Part shown: positions 23,451 through 36,680 of the stretch, piece by piece
Layout: every line of letters starts with the position of its first letter
Position numbering within the stretch: the stretch's first letter is position 1
Source: Capitulum mitella
Lineage: Eukaryota; Arthropoda; Thecostraca; Pollicipedomorpha; Pollicipedidae
Length of the DNA stretch: 64,000 bases
Direction of reading: 5' to 3'
NCBI GenBank assembly: GCA_030062745.1
Contig: CP099846.1
Coordinates: forward strand, 22,744,701 to 22,808,700
The notes under the pieces: generated by a model
Told to the model about the DNA's origin: nothing
What the model saw: only the letters and a program-made list of their open reading frames with translations
Database searches by the model: none
Translations under genes and position numbers: made by a program

Positions 23451-25045
23451 ACCCGGGAGGTTTTTTGATGTGTTTACCTATTTTCCAAATTTCAGCTTCC
23501 GCGTTTTTATTGGGATAGTTGGCGTTTGCTGGTTTTACTGTGGTATGGTTTTTGATATTTAAATTGTAGGGGAAACTGCCCAGTTTGTCCCATCTTTTCG
23601 AAGACCGGGTACTATGACCATGATAATTGGAGAAATTGTCTTATTTCTTTCTGATATACCTTCTCTGGTCTTTTGACCACCGTAATGTCCGGCGTTTTAA
23701 AACTCCAGTTTTTGGCACGATATTGCAAAAAGCGCAGTTAGGGCAACCCTGCCATATTTGCGCCACATGACGTACCTAATTGCACCACCATAGAGATGGC
23801 ACGTAGTTCCAGGTATTTCGGTGGCGCAAAAGGTATAATGAACCACTATTTGGTGTATGCTGAACAGTTTCATTCTTATTCTTTTTGTCAACACTTGCAG
23901 ACAGGTCGGGAGAGGTGTTCAGATCCCCAAAAGATGCTGGGCAGTCCCATGGAGGTGGCTAGGCACATCCAGTGGGTTTGAGATCTATACCCCTCTTGAG
24001 ATCCGAAAATGTTTCCCTCCTTAAGCCCAAAAATGCAAATGCCGAAGTAAGGCCACCGAAATCAAAAGGATTTTGGGATATGAAAAGGGGCATTCCCCCC
24101 TTCAGGGTCCATCTGAACATGTCAGTTAGGGGGCAAATTCCTGCAGAGGCAGGTAAACCCTCGATGGAGAAGGGCGCAGGAAGTTCACCTGACCCCTAAA
24201 GGCACAGTAAGTGCGGTCAGCGGCGAGCCACCTCGTCTCAATGAATTGGCTAAAATCTGAAACACATTTGCCCACAAGACTGATGGGAGGTCCTCTTTCA
24301 TAGGATGTTGCCAGGATTCTTGGCCTGGGGGCTATCTGCGAGACGTGGGGCGATGATTACATGGTAAATAATAAAAAAAACATTGTTTGCATTAGTTTCC
24401 GCGGCCAGTGGGCGACCGGTGCTGGCTGGGTTCCGCGAGGGAGGTGAAAGCTTAGGGCTGCAGCCCTTCCAAGAAGGCTCTGGCGACATTTTTGCCTCAC
24501 TCTCAAGGTGTTCCCTCTGCAGCCGAAATCCCCCCCCCCCGGAATTACCGTTTTAAATGGCTCCCGGAAACGTGCAAAACACTGGAGCAACCATCAGCAC
24601 ACCGTCAGCTAGTCCTGCCCCGATTGTGCTGCTGGCGCAATAAGGCCCGGCAAATGGTGGCGCAAAAAAGGCAATGGTTCTACCACAACAAAACTAGCCG
24701 CTGGAAAGAAAACGCGTGAGCGTATCATCTCCATTCTGTTCCAGTGGGAGGGGTAATTCCACAACGGAAGCAACGTATAAGAACAACTTTGCTTGACGGT
24801 ATTAATAGCGCAGTTATACACGAGTAACACAATGCAGAAAATTGCTTCAGACTTGCACTGAAACTTCACGGAACAACCATACGTCTGTATCGCTGATAGA
24901 AAGGAGGAAGAAGGGATAAAATCTGCAGCCATGCTGTCTCTCTCAGAAAATGTCCTTTATCTGTTAATCATCTGTCTCATTTAGGAGATAACGCGGGTTG
25001 GCGCAATTAGGTAGGTGGCGCCATTGGGCAGCTTGCCCTGCAAGT
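23450..25045. repeat. Repeat mosaic bounded by an imperfect inverted repeat
   Basis: The left arm (about 23739-23790) contains AGGGCAA, then GCGCCAC, then TACCTAATTGCACCA. The reverse complement of the right arm (about 24997-25042) reads AGGGCAA, GCGCCAC, then TACCTAATTGCGCCA in the same order. Spacing within the arms differs by a few bases. Inside are a C11 tract (24530-24540) and related GGTGGCGCAAAA motifs (23820, 24657). No clear target-site duplication was found at the arms. It is probably a degraded non-autonomous DNA transposon of about 1.3 kb, or nested repeats. Confidence 0.45.
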
Positions 25046-25094
25046 TTCTTCCAGAGCTTACCTTGCCTTTGAACTGTACGTCTCGTGGAAAAGA

Positions 25095-25195
25095 TATAAT
25101 TTCGTATATTATATATATACTATATATATACTATTACATATATTAATGTATACAACGTTTTATATGCATACATACTATACATATAATAAAAAGTG
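25095..25195. repeat. AT-rich simple sequence
   Basis: Imperfect TATA/CATA repeats from about 25101 to 25192, including several ATATATAT runs. Confidence 0.8.
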
Positions 25196-26600
25196 GTAAT
25201 ATAAACAATTAAAACAAGAATGAAAAAGCAAGAATGACATGGCATAAGTACGATCAATTTTCTCTGTTTTGGAGTTCAAGCTCTGTTTGTATGTAATTTG
25301 CGAAATTCCTCTTGTGTGTAATACAGTGCTTGTATACTTCGTTTCTTTTTTTTCTTTTTGACGACATAAGCCACAAGCGAGAAAGATAAGAATGAAAAGC
25401 TGCTCTGGGTGCAGCGTAAGTTTCAAAAGGGGAATCACAAACAGAAGTCACTCAAACAAATTTTCTATTTCTTCTGCGGAGCCGGCCGTCGCCTATCTTC
25501 CCGTACTCTACCTTACCTTAACACCTGAAGATGACCTATAGCCGAATGTTTGCACCTATGGCCGAATATGTTGGCTTTCCTTCATACCTTTTGTCTTGCA
25601 GGTTCATTTCATTTCAGCTAGGCCAGTCTTTTCATATTTTGTTCGTCCGTGATCATCTAGGGCTTACCATGTACAAAAGGCATCATCTGTTTGTTCTCAT
25701 CGTGTTTAGCAGCGTTTGCCACCCGTTTTGTTTCAGGCGAACAGTTGACAGTAATGAAACTAAGTCTGTACACACAGTACTTCGACATTCAGTAGGTCAG
25801 AAAACGCTTGAAGAAAGGAAACCTCAAACAGTCCACATGTTCTAGTACTGCATAGTCGTGCAAGGCTTATCTCATGCCTGGAACCTTGGAACCTTATAGC
25901 CAAGTCTCTGTGTGGTCCAAGTCACGCCGAAATAGTTTGTTTGGTCGTGGTGAAAAATGGCTGGAATCTTGGGATGTAATCGATATTTCTAGCTTTCATG
26001 CCAGACAGATGACAGTGTCAGACATCACAAAGCATGGTTTTTACGTGATATTATTTGAACATGCTTCAGTTTTATCTTGTGATTGGGTGCAAAAGATATG
26101 GCTTGCATTCGAATAGAACGTTTGGCTTGTGAGCAACAGGTTGCGTACAGAAATTTGCAAATCACACAGGGTCTGTACGAAAAAAGCTCGGAATTCAATG
26201 TATGGGCACGTTTTGCGTGTCTACAGAGGGTACGTCTCGCGGCAGGAAATTCGGTTCAGTCCCGCTAGCATTTCCATACAGTGTTTACAGATATGATAAT
26301 CCGACATCTATGAATGATGCAAATGAAATGAAATCCATTCCATTTTTTACAGCAAATTTGAATTGATGTAATCCGTCACCAGCGACACCTCATGCATGTT
26401 TGGCGCATCTGCTGAGTCGGTTGTCAGCTTAGGGTGACTGATGTTAAAGATATACGGTATCAAATGTGCATATATTATTTCGCACTTTTTCAGATCCAGC
26501 TATGCACGCTCTTGGTTGATTATGCAAGCGGCTTGCACCAATGGACGGTGCATGCCTGTTTTTCGGAAGTGTGAGGCTCATTCGAAGATCCGATACCTGT
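25195..26600. other. AT-rich spacer, no gene seen
   Basis: Frames up to 104 codons (plus, 25531-25845) show no recognisable family. There are no transposon ends or arrays. Confidence 0.4.
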
Positions 26601-28080
26601 CTGCTCTTGCTGACATCTGCGATGTCATGACCACGTCACCGTTGATCGCAGTGTTAGCGTCCGATACACTGCGGACAGGTGCAGTCTCCAGGCGTGTGCT
26701 GCCCTGCGGCGCAGCATGCGCGGCGCGGCCAGGCGGCTGCGCGCCTTCCCTCGGATTAAACGAGGCCACCGCCTGGCGCACCGGCGGCCCAGGTGGGACG
26801 CGCGCCGTTTTTGTCGACGCCGCCTGCACAAAGAGTGACATGAATATGGCCGCCGCGGCCGGGCCAGCTCTATTTACCTGTCCCGGCGGCGGTCGCCTCG
26901 CCTTGTCACGCGGGCGTTTTTCGGCCGCGGCGTTTTTCTCGCGCGGCGATCCCCGGCGACGATTACACGACCCACAGCCCGATAAAGGAGGTGCGGATTT
27001 GTTCACAACAAACGAGTGCGTATGAATCCCAGTGGCCGCGCACCGCGAGTGGGCGCACGGGCGCCCCGGGAGGGGAGGGGAGGGGTGGCACTCGGCCGGC
27101 CGGCCGACGCCGGCGGCGGGGCGGAGTTTTTGCACCGGCCCGTTCCCCTTGAGCGGCAGAAGTGACGCACAAAAATAGGCCCCATATTATCATTTTGTCT
27201 GGAATTTAGATTTATGGCCGCCACATCCGAGGTGTTGGTAACAGATATTTCTGTCAAAATTAGCAGCTCGCTCACTGTGTTTCGGGGGCGGCGTGAAAAA
27301 CGGTGTTTTATGAGCGAGCACGTGCCGTAAGGTAGTCTGGAACTCGTGAAAAGCGGTAGGCGAGGGGACAGCGCACGTCAGGCCCTATTTTAGAAGCCGC
27401 GCGCTTCCATACATCTGTCCTCGTTGCGCCGTCCGCCGCGAAAAATGGAGTAGCAGCGCCACTCAGCCAGACAATTTCCTCAGCCGAGTTTGCCTCCAAC
27501 TTCGCGAGAAGAAGCGCTGGCCGCCAGCGCCGCCTGGGGGCATAATCGCCCCTTCTGCACGAAAAACCACCGCCTGTCAATTAAGATTTTTCCCGGAGAC
27601 TTATTGTGTCGGGAAGTTGAGCGCGCGGGCGCGTTCCGAGCGCTCGCCGGCGCACATCTGACTTCATTGAGCGGCGGCCGGCGGTCGTCGCGGAATCCGC
27701 GCCGGTCGCGCCGCCCGTCGCCGGCTAACAAGGCGCTCTCGTCTGTCGTCGCCGGGCGGCGCGGCGCGCCCCTGTCAATACTGAGACATGCGACTTTCCG
27801 CGTGTGTTAGCTTTAATGTGGCGCGCCGCGCGAGCGGTTATTTCCGTCGCGCTGATCGCGTCACCCGGCCGCCGGCGGCGGCAGCAGCGGCGCTGGCGGC
27901 TGCGGGCGCAGCGCACGTGCACACGTGCACCGGCGCGGGGCGCGGTGTGCGGTGGCGCACGTCAGCTGATTATTTGGATGGATTTACGGGCCGGTTCGCT
28001 GACGACGCCGTCGCCGCGGGCGACTGGTGCGAATTGAGAGGGGTGTGGCGGCTGGAGGGTTTATCCCGAATAACTTCTCG
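26600..28080. other. GC-rich islands (two, near 26.65-27.16 and 27.35-28.05 kb)
   Basis: CpG-dense DNA with GGCCGGCC at 27094 (overlapping copies). An A/T-richer gap near 27170-27330 separates the two islands. Plus and minus frames of 60-194 codons overlap one another and are Ala/Arg/Pro-rich. None shows a domain. Possibly CpG islands or enhancers. Confidence 0.4.
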
Positions 28081-28620
28081 GTATGAGCCGCGACGTATCC
28101 CAGATGGCCACGACTCAGCAGGTCTTTGCTGTCCACGACACGAAAGGTGTTCGTAACAGTTTCAGATAAGGACTTATGCTATGCGAGGTTTTGTTTGGCT
28201 TGCATACGTGACATTATTTTTATTTTGCAGAAAGTATTGTGCTCCTTGGCCCTCCAAGCTTATCAGATACATTTCTGTCACGGCCTTTATGAACTGTTTC
28301 CATTTGGATGTTGCTTGGCAGGAAATGATAAATAATGAATGTCTCGTGCTTTACATGCAAGTTAAATGTGCTGCTGCCAAGTCTGTTTAGAATGTGCAAA
28401 GGGATCTTATTCACGAAAATGGCCCTGTCCGCCGCGCCTCCCTTACCTGAATTATCTGGAAGTCGTCTCTATACAACGGGCGTTGTGTCCGTATGCTATC
28501 CATCAATATTCATTCCCAGACGGCACTGGTATTACATGCTGTCGTCTCAGACATCTTGCCAAAGGTCTGACATACATTCACATTTGGATCCCACCAAGTC
28601 AATAAAGAAACAAAAAAATG
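28080..28620. other. AT-leaning spacer, no gene seen
   Basis: Short frames only. The text between 28180 and 28400 is open in several registers for about 70 codons without any recognised motif. Confidence 0.35.
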
Positions 28621-29220
28621 TGCCGCCCGGGAGGTCGACCACTTCGCAGCTAATTTCGCCCCAGTTCGATCGGCCGCCCAGCGCCGGGAGACCCCCACGC
28701 CTGCCGACATGTGACTGACACTGAACAGCGAACGTGGCGGCTACACGCCGGCCGGCGCCCGCGGCCGTTTGACGCTGACCTGCCGCGAAACTTCGCGCGC
28801 CGCGCCAAACGCAATTACGCCCGTCCCCCGCCGCGCTCCGTCCGTTTATCTTAATGGGAAAGCACTGTAGGCAAAACACGCGTACATATCTGGCGTATCG
28901 CCGCATGGCTTGTCGGGCCGTCGGCGGAGTCGGCTCCGATCCGTCGGCAGCGGCCGGCCGAGGCAAAAACGGCCGGGGCCGGCTCCACCTCGGCGCCCAA
29001 TCACGGGCGGTGGCAACTTCTCCCATTGATTTTAATCCGGGCTTTGTTCAAATAATCCGGCATTGATTGGCGCCGTGCTGATTTGTCTGCCGCCGGCCAG
29101 TGTGGTCAGCGCGCGAGGCCGGGCCGCGGGAACGGCCGCAGGGTGAGGTCAGCCGGCGGCTGTCGCCGACGGGATGTGGTGTTCAGAGGCAGCACAGGGC
29201 GACGGGGTGCTGAAATCAGG
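28620..29220. promoter_or_regulatory. GC island with candidate TCF-like core
   Basis: GC-rich sequence with GGCCGGCC at 28952 encloses an AT-richer core near 29020-29070. The core has CCCATTGATTTTAATCC, CTTTGTTCAAATAATCC (matching the TCF/LEF form CTTTGWW) and CATTGATTGGCGCC. The core looks like a transcription-factor platform. Activity and conservation are unknown. Confidence 0.28.
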
Positions 29221-30230
29221 ACAAAGAATGGAAGCTGTGAGAGTGTCATTACGAGGAAGCAGCATTACGACTATGATTCTGCATGAACATATTTTAGGAC
29301 GCCATTTGCATTTAACATAAATGGAGAAGCTTACGCCTTTGGCGATAGAAGAATAAGTCGCCCTATCCAGTAAAACACGTGTAGGTGGTTAGTGAGAGCT
29401 TACGAGGGACGGAAAGTTTGCGTTTTATGGCCTCAAAGACAGCTCATGTGGTTGACTATTTCAGTGCCAAAGATAGCACAGGCGGGATGCCAATGGCGAA
29501 GTCAATGGCGCAACCGTGCAGTCGAATTAAGTCCAGAAACTCCAGAAATCCCAGGACCTGTGATGGCAACAAAGAACTTCCTGCACTTGGGTGTACTGTG
29601 ACTGTTTTTTAGCCGCTCTACCAAGCTTGAAAGACACAAGGACGCAAAAGATAATCGTGGTAGCGGGATTCTCCCCTCATTAACGCTCTCTGCCTTATGC
29701 AGTCTGCCATCAGCTCTCACATTCATTTGTCATACTCGCGAAAGCCATTTTTCCTAAACTGTGTTAGGTAAGCCCATTGATACTTATTTTTTATGAACAT
29801 TTCTGGTGCCAGTTTTGTAAAGCTGTGTGGTCTTGGTTTCCCCAATCTCTATTCTACGTTTTGCGTTGGTCAGGACTGCTGTGCGTGGGTCCAGAAAAGA
29901 CACCATCCCATAGCGCAGCCGAAATACGTGTCTACTCCTGGACTCTGGTCGCAATACTTATGTCGATGTCTAGTGAGGGTTCCATGTTTAATTACTATGG
30001 TCAGTTCTCCGGTTTACAAAAACGGCAAATGCTGATCAGACATTGGTTATGAATAGTCGTCCTGTCGATGGCGACTACAGCATCAGATTCCCTCACACCG
30101 AAAATCTTAGTGGTGGAAGTCGACGATGATGAACGTTTGGTGCCGTTAGGCCTCACATGAAAATTAGAACTGTGATGCGCTGGGAGACGTTAGGTGGGAG
30201 ACGACGTCTACTCTTCCTACGATAATTTAA
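29220..30230. other. Spacer, no gene seen
   Basis: Mixed composition. Frames at 29385-29612 and 29777-30052 (75 and 91 codons, plus) have ordinary amino-acid mixes, but no recognisable domain and no obvious splice context, so they are not called. An octamer ATTTGCAT lies near 29303. Confidence 0.35.
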
Positions 30231-31130
30231 GCCTCTGCGTAGCAAGGGCACCCCCTTCAGGTTTTTCCGCTATGGCAAAAAACGGAAAAACTCAGAGCCG
30301 CCAAATTTGCAGAGCCTTTTTATCATCCATTGCACATATCCTATCAAAATTTTGCCACCGAGTCAGGTTAGGTCATTGACCAACGTTGGGTGAAAGGGTT
30401 AACCCCCAAAAAAATTGGGCCCTCTATAACTTTTCCGGGGTAACACAGGGTTTGCTAAAATTTGCAGGAGCCGTAGCATACGACGGAAGGTACAATTTGT
30501 GTATCTGAGATTTTTCGGAAAGTGCCATATCATTGACCTGAGGTCAGGTTAACTTTAGCCTCTTTTTGAGACTTTCTCTAAAGTTGAACGGGTTTTAACG
30601 GGATTGCGATGCTCAGATATTATCAGCAACATGATCCCTCACGTGCGCTATTATTATGTAACCAGAGTACCCGTGACCTTGGGTTAGGTCATGACCCGTC
30701 TCCAAACGTTTTGCCCATAATTGGTAATTTGAAGCTGTACGGGGTTAAAGTGGATGTTCATTCCGAACGTATGGTCCAAAATAATCTTAGGTCACAATAT
30801 AGGGCAAAACGAGGTCACTAGAAGTCATCCGAGGTCATTGACACTTTTTGACCCGAGCACTGCACTAAAGAGTTCGTGGTGGCGTTGAATGGGTCACTGC
30901 AATGTGTAAAAACGTTGCTAGAGATAAACTGCGACAAGAAGGTTGCAGTAAAAGAAAATTTCTGCATGGCCATGTGCAGCTTACTTATCACTCCCCACGG
31001 CAGGCGCATCAAGTAACGTCGGAGGCCCTCATGATGGACTCATGGTTCTATGGTGCACTCATATGACCTCTCTTGGCCTCCACTGACCCTTTCTGAACCC
31101 TGAAAAATGTCCCACTTGCCACGTAGACCC
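30230..31130. repeat. Dispersed repeat block with TGACCT/AGGTCA half-sites
   Basis: Many GGTCA or TGACC halves occur here, including the everted pair TGACCTGAGGTCA near 30535. The low-complexity style matches the blocks near 14.3 and 19.5 kb. Terminal repeats could not be identified, so family and ends are unknown. Confidence 0.45.
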
Positions 31131-33230
31131 CGCTAAAACTTTGCATTTTTCTATTTAGTAAAAGTAATTTGATTTAGTTTTACTTACCATTTGAAACTTT
31201 GGTCTTAACTGACCTCAGATGACCTTTGGTTCAACATGAAATCGTGCTTGGATATCTATCGTGTGCCTGGGTATCCCATCAGTACCCTCTTAAATGCAAG
31301 TTAGTTACAAGAACATGCTCGTCAATAAGAACGAAAAGAAGATGTACATTTCACAAACATACCATTTTGCAACGATGACTTGACCTGACTTGACTCGCAC
31401 TAAAGGTTAAATAGAGGCAAATTTACTCTTTAAAAAGATTGTTTAAGTTGTTATTAGCTATCGTACAAGGCATAGTTTGGAGCAAAATAAGGATTAGTTG
31501 TTGGACTATTAAGAAACAAGAAATGAATAAATTTGATTTTTTGGCTAAATTTCCTTTCAATATTGGGTTATTTGCAAAAGTATTGCCGTTTTCGGGCTCT
31601 ATCCTTCAAGCGCTTTGAAATGATGCATTTTTCATTTCTCTCCGATACATCATTCGCGAGTTAGAGGGGGTATTGAAACACACACACACACACAGGTACG
31701 TGGAAGGTGGATCTGACCACCGAAACGGGGCGGGCTAAGGAGGTGGGGGGAACACTCACTAAATAAAACTGCGTTCGACGGATAATGGTCAGCAAAATTG
31801 TAGTTTCTAAAGGTAAATGCCGAGTTTATACACATATCGATAATTTAAAGATTATAGCCTGTCACATTAGATCAATGAGCGGAGCAGCTCTGGCCAAACT
31901 AACCAATCGGCCGCTCAGATTGCCGAATCTAAATGGCAGGGATAAAGACAGTTTTTTCGAAGAGGGAATGAATCAGTCTTTTACGCAGCAGTCGGGTAGA
32001 ATGATAAACTGGCATTATGAACGAAAAAACTTGCAACATCAGCGTTCTGTTAAGACGGTCGCGTCATAGTCGTTATTAAACTGTCTACAAACACATTGCA
32101 GAAAAGACTGTTTACTGAGGTACTCTCTAAACCCAGCGGCTATGTAATCTTCGGATTGTGCGCAAACACGTATTTTCATGTCACTTCTGAATCATGCATG
32201 TCATGAATCAGACTTAAAATGCATCTTTTCTCCAAGATATCTCTATAAACGCTGCAAACAACTGATGAGTTTTTCTTTTTCCCCACGAGGGAGCCGGATA
32301 TAAAACATCAATATACAGGAAAACAGTGAAAAAGTCTCGATGAAGTGTTCGGGAGAAGACCCAGCGCATTTCAAAATTACACAGATTGCAGTGCGGGGCA
32401 GCTAGTCTGGACCAGGAGTTTTTTGAGGGGGTGTGGCAAGTTATTTTTTGTTATGTTAGAACGCGTCCAGTGTTTGGAGACTGCAGTTTTCTGGGCAGGT
32501 GTGTGGTGAACTGGAAGAAGGAACTTTAAGGAAGGAATGAAAGAAGGAATGAAAGGAAGAAACTGTTTAAGACTGAGCTGGAGATAGAATCCGTGTGCCA
32601 GTTGTGCCGCGAAATCCCTCATAAGTCTGACCGTTGAGACGTTATGGTAGTTCACGTTTTACGAATCGTGTACAAAGTATAGGGTTGTTTCTATTCCAGA
32701 CAACTTATCTGGTTCAGCGGAACCAGCTTACAGTTTGAAGCTGTTACTGAAGCTGGAGCTATTGATGCTCACGAAATGTGCAACGGAACCGTTTGCATTA
32801 AGTGGTAGGACGTATGTCGAACTTCGGATACAGATGGAAAATTTTATATTTATAATGTTCGGTCCGGAGTGTTGTGTTCATTCAGAAAGTGTTTGTATAA
32901 AGAAAGATAAAAGACTATGTCTATAAAATAATTTATGTTCAGATGTCAGACAAAACCGTCATTTTGTCGTCAGCACGACGCAGTTTTCCCAATGTTGGTT
33001 TTGACAGCGATTTGCCAATGAATATTACGCTTCACAAACGTAATCCCACTACAAGAGTGACACACCCATGGGTGTCTGCTACACTCTCTCGGTTCCTCCT
33101 CGCAAATGAGCAAAGTTGAAGGGTCGCCGTTTCTAACAAGTATTGGAAAAACATCCCCATGGCCGGCACACACTTCGTCTGTCAGACGTCTCCCATCTGC
33201 CTCATAGTGCCAAACGTCTGTCACTGGAAC
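31130..33230. other. AT-rich spacer with a CA microsatellite
   Basis: An (AC)n run lies at 31678-31694, and a GAAGGAAT-type imperfect repeat at about 32529-32562. TGACCT-type halves near 31200 and 31380 suggest more old repeat. No gene seen. Confidence 0.4.
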
Positions 33231-34110
33231 AATGCCGGGTTGCTCTGTTTACACTGGCGCGTCTTTACGGGGCTTGCCTGATAAACAGCGCCGGGGGATT
33301 AGCTGTCGAACAAAGCCGGCGGAAGGGGAGCGAGGGAACACTGACACTCCTGCCTTCCGCCTCGCGTAGGTGTGCCTGAGGGAGGGGCGTAAACAGGATT
33401 TCTCCAGGAAAGGGGCCGGGGCAAACTCGATCTCTCTCAGAACTGAAAATTCCTCGGATTGCGGCCACTTCATCTCTTCATTGATAACTTTTTTATTTTC
33501 TTCCATCTTAGTGCGTGAAGAAGCGCTACATGTTTAACCTTAGAGGGAACGTGGCGCCCTTACCTCGCCCCCTTCGGCTCCTCCCCAGGCATGAAGCACC
33601 ACGCAGTACCATAGAAAGTCTTTTCACAGAAGATCTTCGATACTTTGCTTCAGAAGCCCCGTGGACCTTCGTGAAAAGAAAAGGATTTTCATTGTCTGTG
33701 ATCTGCATGACGCGGCTGAATCCAACTTCTATCGGGAGATGGCCGAAGAAGCCATGTTGCTTCTCTCAGGGCCTCTCGCCGTGTGCGAGAACCTGTTCCT
33801 TTGATGCGCGCCCACTCGACTTTGAAGCCACCCTGCAAACAGTCATAAAACCGCTTCCAGCGCGACGCGCCGTCTGATTTGGCGCAGTTTCATTAGCGAG
33901 CGCCGCCGGCCACGGCTCGTTAGAAAGTTTTACATTAAAAAGCGCTCCACTTTTGCATCTCGCGCGCCGGGTAAACAGCGTGGCGGATTGGCATTTTATT
34001 GGAGACATGAAAGCGACGGCGGGGAGGAGCTTCGGCCCGGGGGCTCGGGGGACAGCTGCCAAACTCGCTCAGACGATGCGGCCAAACTGCTGGCTTATTA
34101 ATCGTGCCGG
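33230..34110. promoter_or_regulatory. Mixed-to-GC block with candidate non-coding element near 33.88-34.08 kb
   Basis: The last 200 bases hold GCGCAGTTTCATTAGCGAGC, a TTTTACATTAAAAAGCGC core and a GGCATTTTATTGG core inside GC-rich DNA. That is the same architecture as the other candidate elements. Frames of up to 120 codons across the block have no domain. Regulatory assignment is inference only. Confidence 0.22.
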
Positions 34111-36290
34111 TCAGAGTGAGCTGATGGCATGCTTTTGGCAATGACGTTTGGCAGCAGAACTGTTTTGTTCTTGAGGAAATTGTTTTGTCTAGGTCTTTTT
34201 TATAACGCTAGAATCCCGACAATTCCGGAACTCAGCATTAATTTTTGGAGTTCCATTGAAACATGCAAACGCCTGTGGACACAGCAGACACCGAGACGCC
34301 ATTTAAACGAAAGCATTGTCTGTGTCAGGCAGTTGGAAAATGTGCCATCTATCCATTATATATCCATTATATATCCATCGCGTCGAGAAAGCGAGCGCCT
34401 CTAACATCATGCCTTTCTTCACCGGGCGGCGTTCGCTGTGCTACGCCACTTTTTCGCCACTCACAAACCGCAGCCTCCATGACATTCTGCAGAGGGAATG
34501 CACCCTGGAGACACGCATGTGAACCCACAGAAGAATGACTGCGGTGACCGTCATCGCTAAGGTTGGTGCATCTCCCGTCTTAACAATGCATCGTCCTTTA
34601 AAAACTGCTCAGCATGATAGTCAAGGTATGTCAGTTCAGTCCGTCTCTCAGTTTAGTGCTTATGTGGTCATCACGTTTATTCATTTCAAGGGGTTTGACA
34701 AATATATACCTAAATCAATAAATGCGCTTTTTCATTTGGGAACACTTGGGTGGCGGGGTGAGGGTCCAGCAGCAAGCTCGGCTTAGTATGGACGTTGATC
34801 CCAGACACTTCAACACAGAAGGGCATGATTCATAAAAAAATGTTCCTATTTGTTGCGCTTTAGTTCGTGAAAAGTCGCTAACGGCACCATCGTCATAGAG
34901 ACTTTAAATTTAACATGGTTTCGCCATTTCAGCCAAAAAGAGCATGTTTTTGTTAGGTCAAGAACATGTTAGCATGTTACGAAATATGTTAAGAGAAGAA
35001 GAACTCCCTAGGACTACTTCAGCTATATACTCACTTCTCCATGCATAAATCGTACTCACCATTGTATGGTACCTGTTTGAACTTTCGAAAAAAATTGGAT
35101 GAATTCAAGCAAGTATGCCAGGCGTTTTATGGAACTGTTTTATTTTTATGTATCTACCATGAGCAGATCCAGAATTCTAGAAAAAGGAAAAAACAGGAGA
35201 AAGAAAGATATCAGGGAAACAATGGAGCACAGAACTTCCTAAATCCAAATTCCCCGTAAAATCGAATAAATGTCCGAAAGCCTGTAAAAAAATCAAAAAA
35301 GATAAGGTACACCTGACTTCTTCCGCATATTGTTTCGGCACCTTACGAGGGTTGAACATTTACTTTTAACTCACAGTTTGTGCTCAGTACCATTGTAGAT
35401 ATAGGAAACCAAATAAGTTTAATAGTGTCAGCTTAAAATCGTCAATATCCACAACAAAAAATTTAGCCTAGCCCCAGGTCACATTGACGTTTCTTTCCTG
35501 GCTTGGGTGGAATAGTTTTCTTGGTCTGACGAGTGATACGCTTCGGTTAGGTCATAATTTGTATCTTCGTGAAACGGACTAAAGATCTGGTTGGCTGCTA
35601 TCCAAATGCTATTTCTTTCAAATTTTGTTATGGTTATTCGTAGTTACCTTGACTATGTTTTCACTGTCAGCCTATAGCATTTTGCCCCGGTAGGCCCGTT
35701 TATTTTGGACTCGATGGACTCGATCGAGATATCGACAATGATTTACTTAAATGGAATCATGAATATGCTTTGAGCCTTTGAATTGGGTTCCAACTATCCT
35801 TGTATTCCCATACGTTTACTGTTTCCAGCAATCGCCAAATACCTCCAGAAATGAGAGAACGGAAATTTTGCATGAAGTCACCGCACCAAAGTTAAATCTG
35901 AACAACACCCGTGGACAAAACCATCAAGGTTTTGACCGCGGACTAAAGATGCATGCCAGTCATCTGCACGTGATCAAATTTTCATCAACGTGCCTCGCCA
36001 CTCAAGAAAAGAGTATATGCGTTGGGTAGGAATAAAGGCACTGGCTGTGTCAGTGCGGATCCTAAATTGAATACGTTACCACGTACTAAGATACCAATAT
36101 GAAATAGGAATTGATGCTATTACGTGAAGAGAATTCAAACGTACTGCATGCAGTGCCCTGGCCAGGAGGCCGTAACCAAGTTTCTATGAATCGTAGGAAG
36201 AAGGCAGTTGTTCAGTCTTTCCCGACCAAAGTTCTCCAAACCACGCAACTGAGTCGTTACAACTGTCTACATTATCCAGCATCGTAAACG
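34110..36290. other. AT-rich spacer, no gene seen
   Basis: A short 12-bp tandem (TATCCATTATAT type, about three copies) lies at 34347-34379. GGTCA-containing text near 34955 and 35475-35560 may be repeat remnants. Frames up to 91 codons lack motifs. Confidence 0.4.
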
Positions 36291-36680
36291 AGACGACGCA
36301 CAGCGCAAACTCCCCGACGGCCTTCGCCTCCGCCGTAGTTGGCCGCTTCTCGGATAGATGGCTCTGCCTGTGCCTCGCCGGCGGGCGGCGTCGGCGCGCG
36401 CGCCGACGATAAATAATATGTCATATGAAGAGCGGCGCGCGTCATAACATTTTGATGCCGGCTAATATCGGGCGGGCGGGCGGCGCGGCGCGTTATGATT
36501 GGCTGGCGGCGGGCCGGGGGGCGGCCGCTGCGCGTCTCCAGACGCTCGGCCGCCGGCCGTGTTGCAGAGGAGCGGGCGGCGGCCGGTGGCGCCGCGGATT
36601 ACGGGCGTGATGGAAGCGCCGCACGGTTGGCTGGGATTAGGCGCGCGTGCAATTTCTCGGCAGGGCAACTGGTTTAGGAG
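36290..36680. promoter_or_regulatory. GC island with AT-rich cores
   Basis: CpG-dense DNA encloses GATAAATAATATGTCATATG (36408-36427), ATAACATTTTGATGCCGGCTAATATCGGG-like text to 36473, and TTATGATTGGC near 36492. The layout fits a candidate enhancer or CpG-island promoter. Frames of 60-112 codons are compositional. Confidence 0.25.
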
